Assembly (NCBI GenBank): GCA_938003565.1
Contig: CALKYB010000048.1
Location: 1-7,187, forward strand
Length of the DNA stretch: 7,187 bases
Source of the DNA: an uncultured bacterium
GTDB taxonomy: Bacteria > Bdellovibrionota_C > UBA2361 > SZUA-149 > CALKYB01
Reading direction: 5' to 3'
A model generated the notes under the pieces. It did no database searches. It saw only the letters and a list, made by a program, of their open reading frames with translations, and was not told the DNA's origin. Each line of letters opens with the position of its first letter. Within the stretch, counting starts at the first letter, position 1. Shown one piece after another: positions 6,942-7,187 of this stretch. The translations under genes were made by a program, and so were the position numbers.

Positions 6942-6995
6942 GAGAACCTAAAGGTACTATTAAGATTGATATGCAAAAGAAAAACTAGGCTAAGA

Positions 6996-7187
6996 TTAAT
7001 TTATCTGACTCAATTCAGCTCTAACAGTATCGCTAGAGAGAGGAATCAAACCAAGACTCTTCACCACTTTTTGACCTTCCTCGCTGAGCACAAAGTTAAG
7101 GAAATCTTCACTTGCCTCATCAAACTTACTGCCAGGCTCTTTAACAACATAAAGGTTCAAGAACTTTGATAAAGGATAGTCACTTTT
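6996..7187 (-). CDS. pstS: Phosphate ABC transporter substrate-binding protein (PstS-type), C-terminal end only
   Basis: The frame is open from the right edge to a TAA at 6998-6996 and gives the last 63 residues; the 5' part lies outside the window. The visible part begins SDYPLSKFLNLYVVKEPG, continues FDEASEDFLNFVLSEEGQK and ends with SLGLIPLSSDTVRAEL. This matches the characteristic end of PstS-type periplasmic phosphate-binding proteins: a YPL.R/KFLY.YV strand, a helix with FL.FVLS.EGQ, and G.IPL near the terminus. The protein would capture phosphate in the periplasm for a PstCAB transporter, but the transporter genes and phosphate-ligand residues are not in view. It may be a solitary PstS-like binding protein. 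Nothing links it functionally to the sugar genes apart from position. Confidence 0.78.
   Translation of the reverse strand, partial: KSDYPLSKFLNLYVVKEPGSKFDEASEDFLNFVLSEEGQKVVKSLGLIPLSSDTVRAELSQIN

Noticed and set aside
6975..7006. Possible terminator after the pstS-like gene
   Set aside because: AGAT/ATCT gives only a 4-bp stem overlapping the stop codon, and the T-rich tract begins 8 nt after it.
6966..7169. Open reading frame of 67 codons on the plus strand
   Set aside because: It overlaps the PstS-type C-terminus on the minus strand, whose translation is clearly conserved.

Overview
The window reads as part of a surface- or exopolysaccharide locus of a Gram-negative bacterium with A+T-rich DNA. 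An outer-membrane beta-barrel fragment, an inner-membrane MBOAT acyltransferase paired with a periplasmic SGNH partner, and a PstS-type phosphate-binding protein all fit a proteobacterium. A gammaproteobacterium is my best guess, but the sequence seen here does not settle it. No RNA genes, insertion sequences, CRISPR arrays or long repeats were seen.

Layout, left to right: (1) 1-584 (+), the C-terminal end of an outer-membrane beta-barrel protein, possibly of the kind found with exopolysaccharide genes. (2) A leftward group: SGNH-type acyltransferase partner (3593-2652), then MBOAT O-acyltransferase (2640-1228, 11 bp further on), then after a 147-bp gap a 123-residue single-span membrane protein of unknown function (1081-710). 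(3) A 190-bp divergent intergenic region with a fair rightward promoter. (4) A rightward pair: a GT4-type glycosyltransferase (3784-4899) overlapping by 11 bp with a formyltransferase (4889-5668). (5) A convergent leftward group: a second GT-B glycosyltransferase (6941-5700), preceded by the 3' end of a pstS-like gene (from 6996 to the right edge).

How the genes could work together: the two glycosyltransferases would add sugars to a lipid-linked repeat unit. The formyltransferase would N-formylate an amino sugar in that unit, or its nucleotide-activated precursor. The MBOAT/SGNH pair would O-acylate (probably O-acetylate) the finished or growing glycan in the periplasm, and the barrel would serve at the outer membrane. 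No polymerase, flippase, initiating transferase or nucleotide-sugar gene lies in the window, so the polymer is not identifiable from here. The pstS-like gene probably marks the edge of the locus.

I see no clearly new system. The points most worth following are the co-location of O-acylation and N-formylation, and the uncharacterised 123-residue protein behind the acyltransferase pair.
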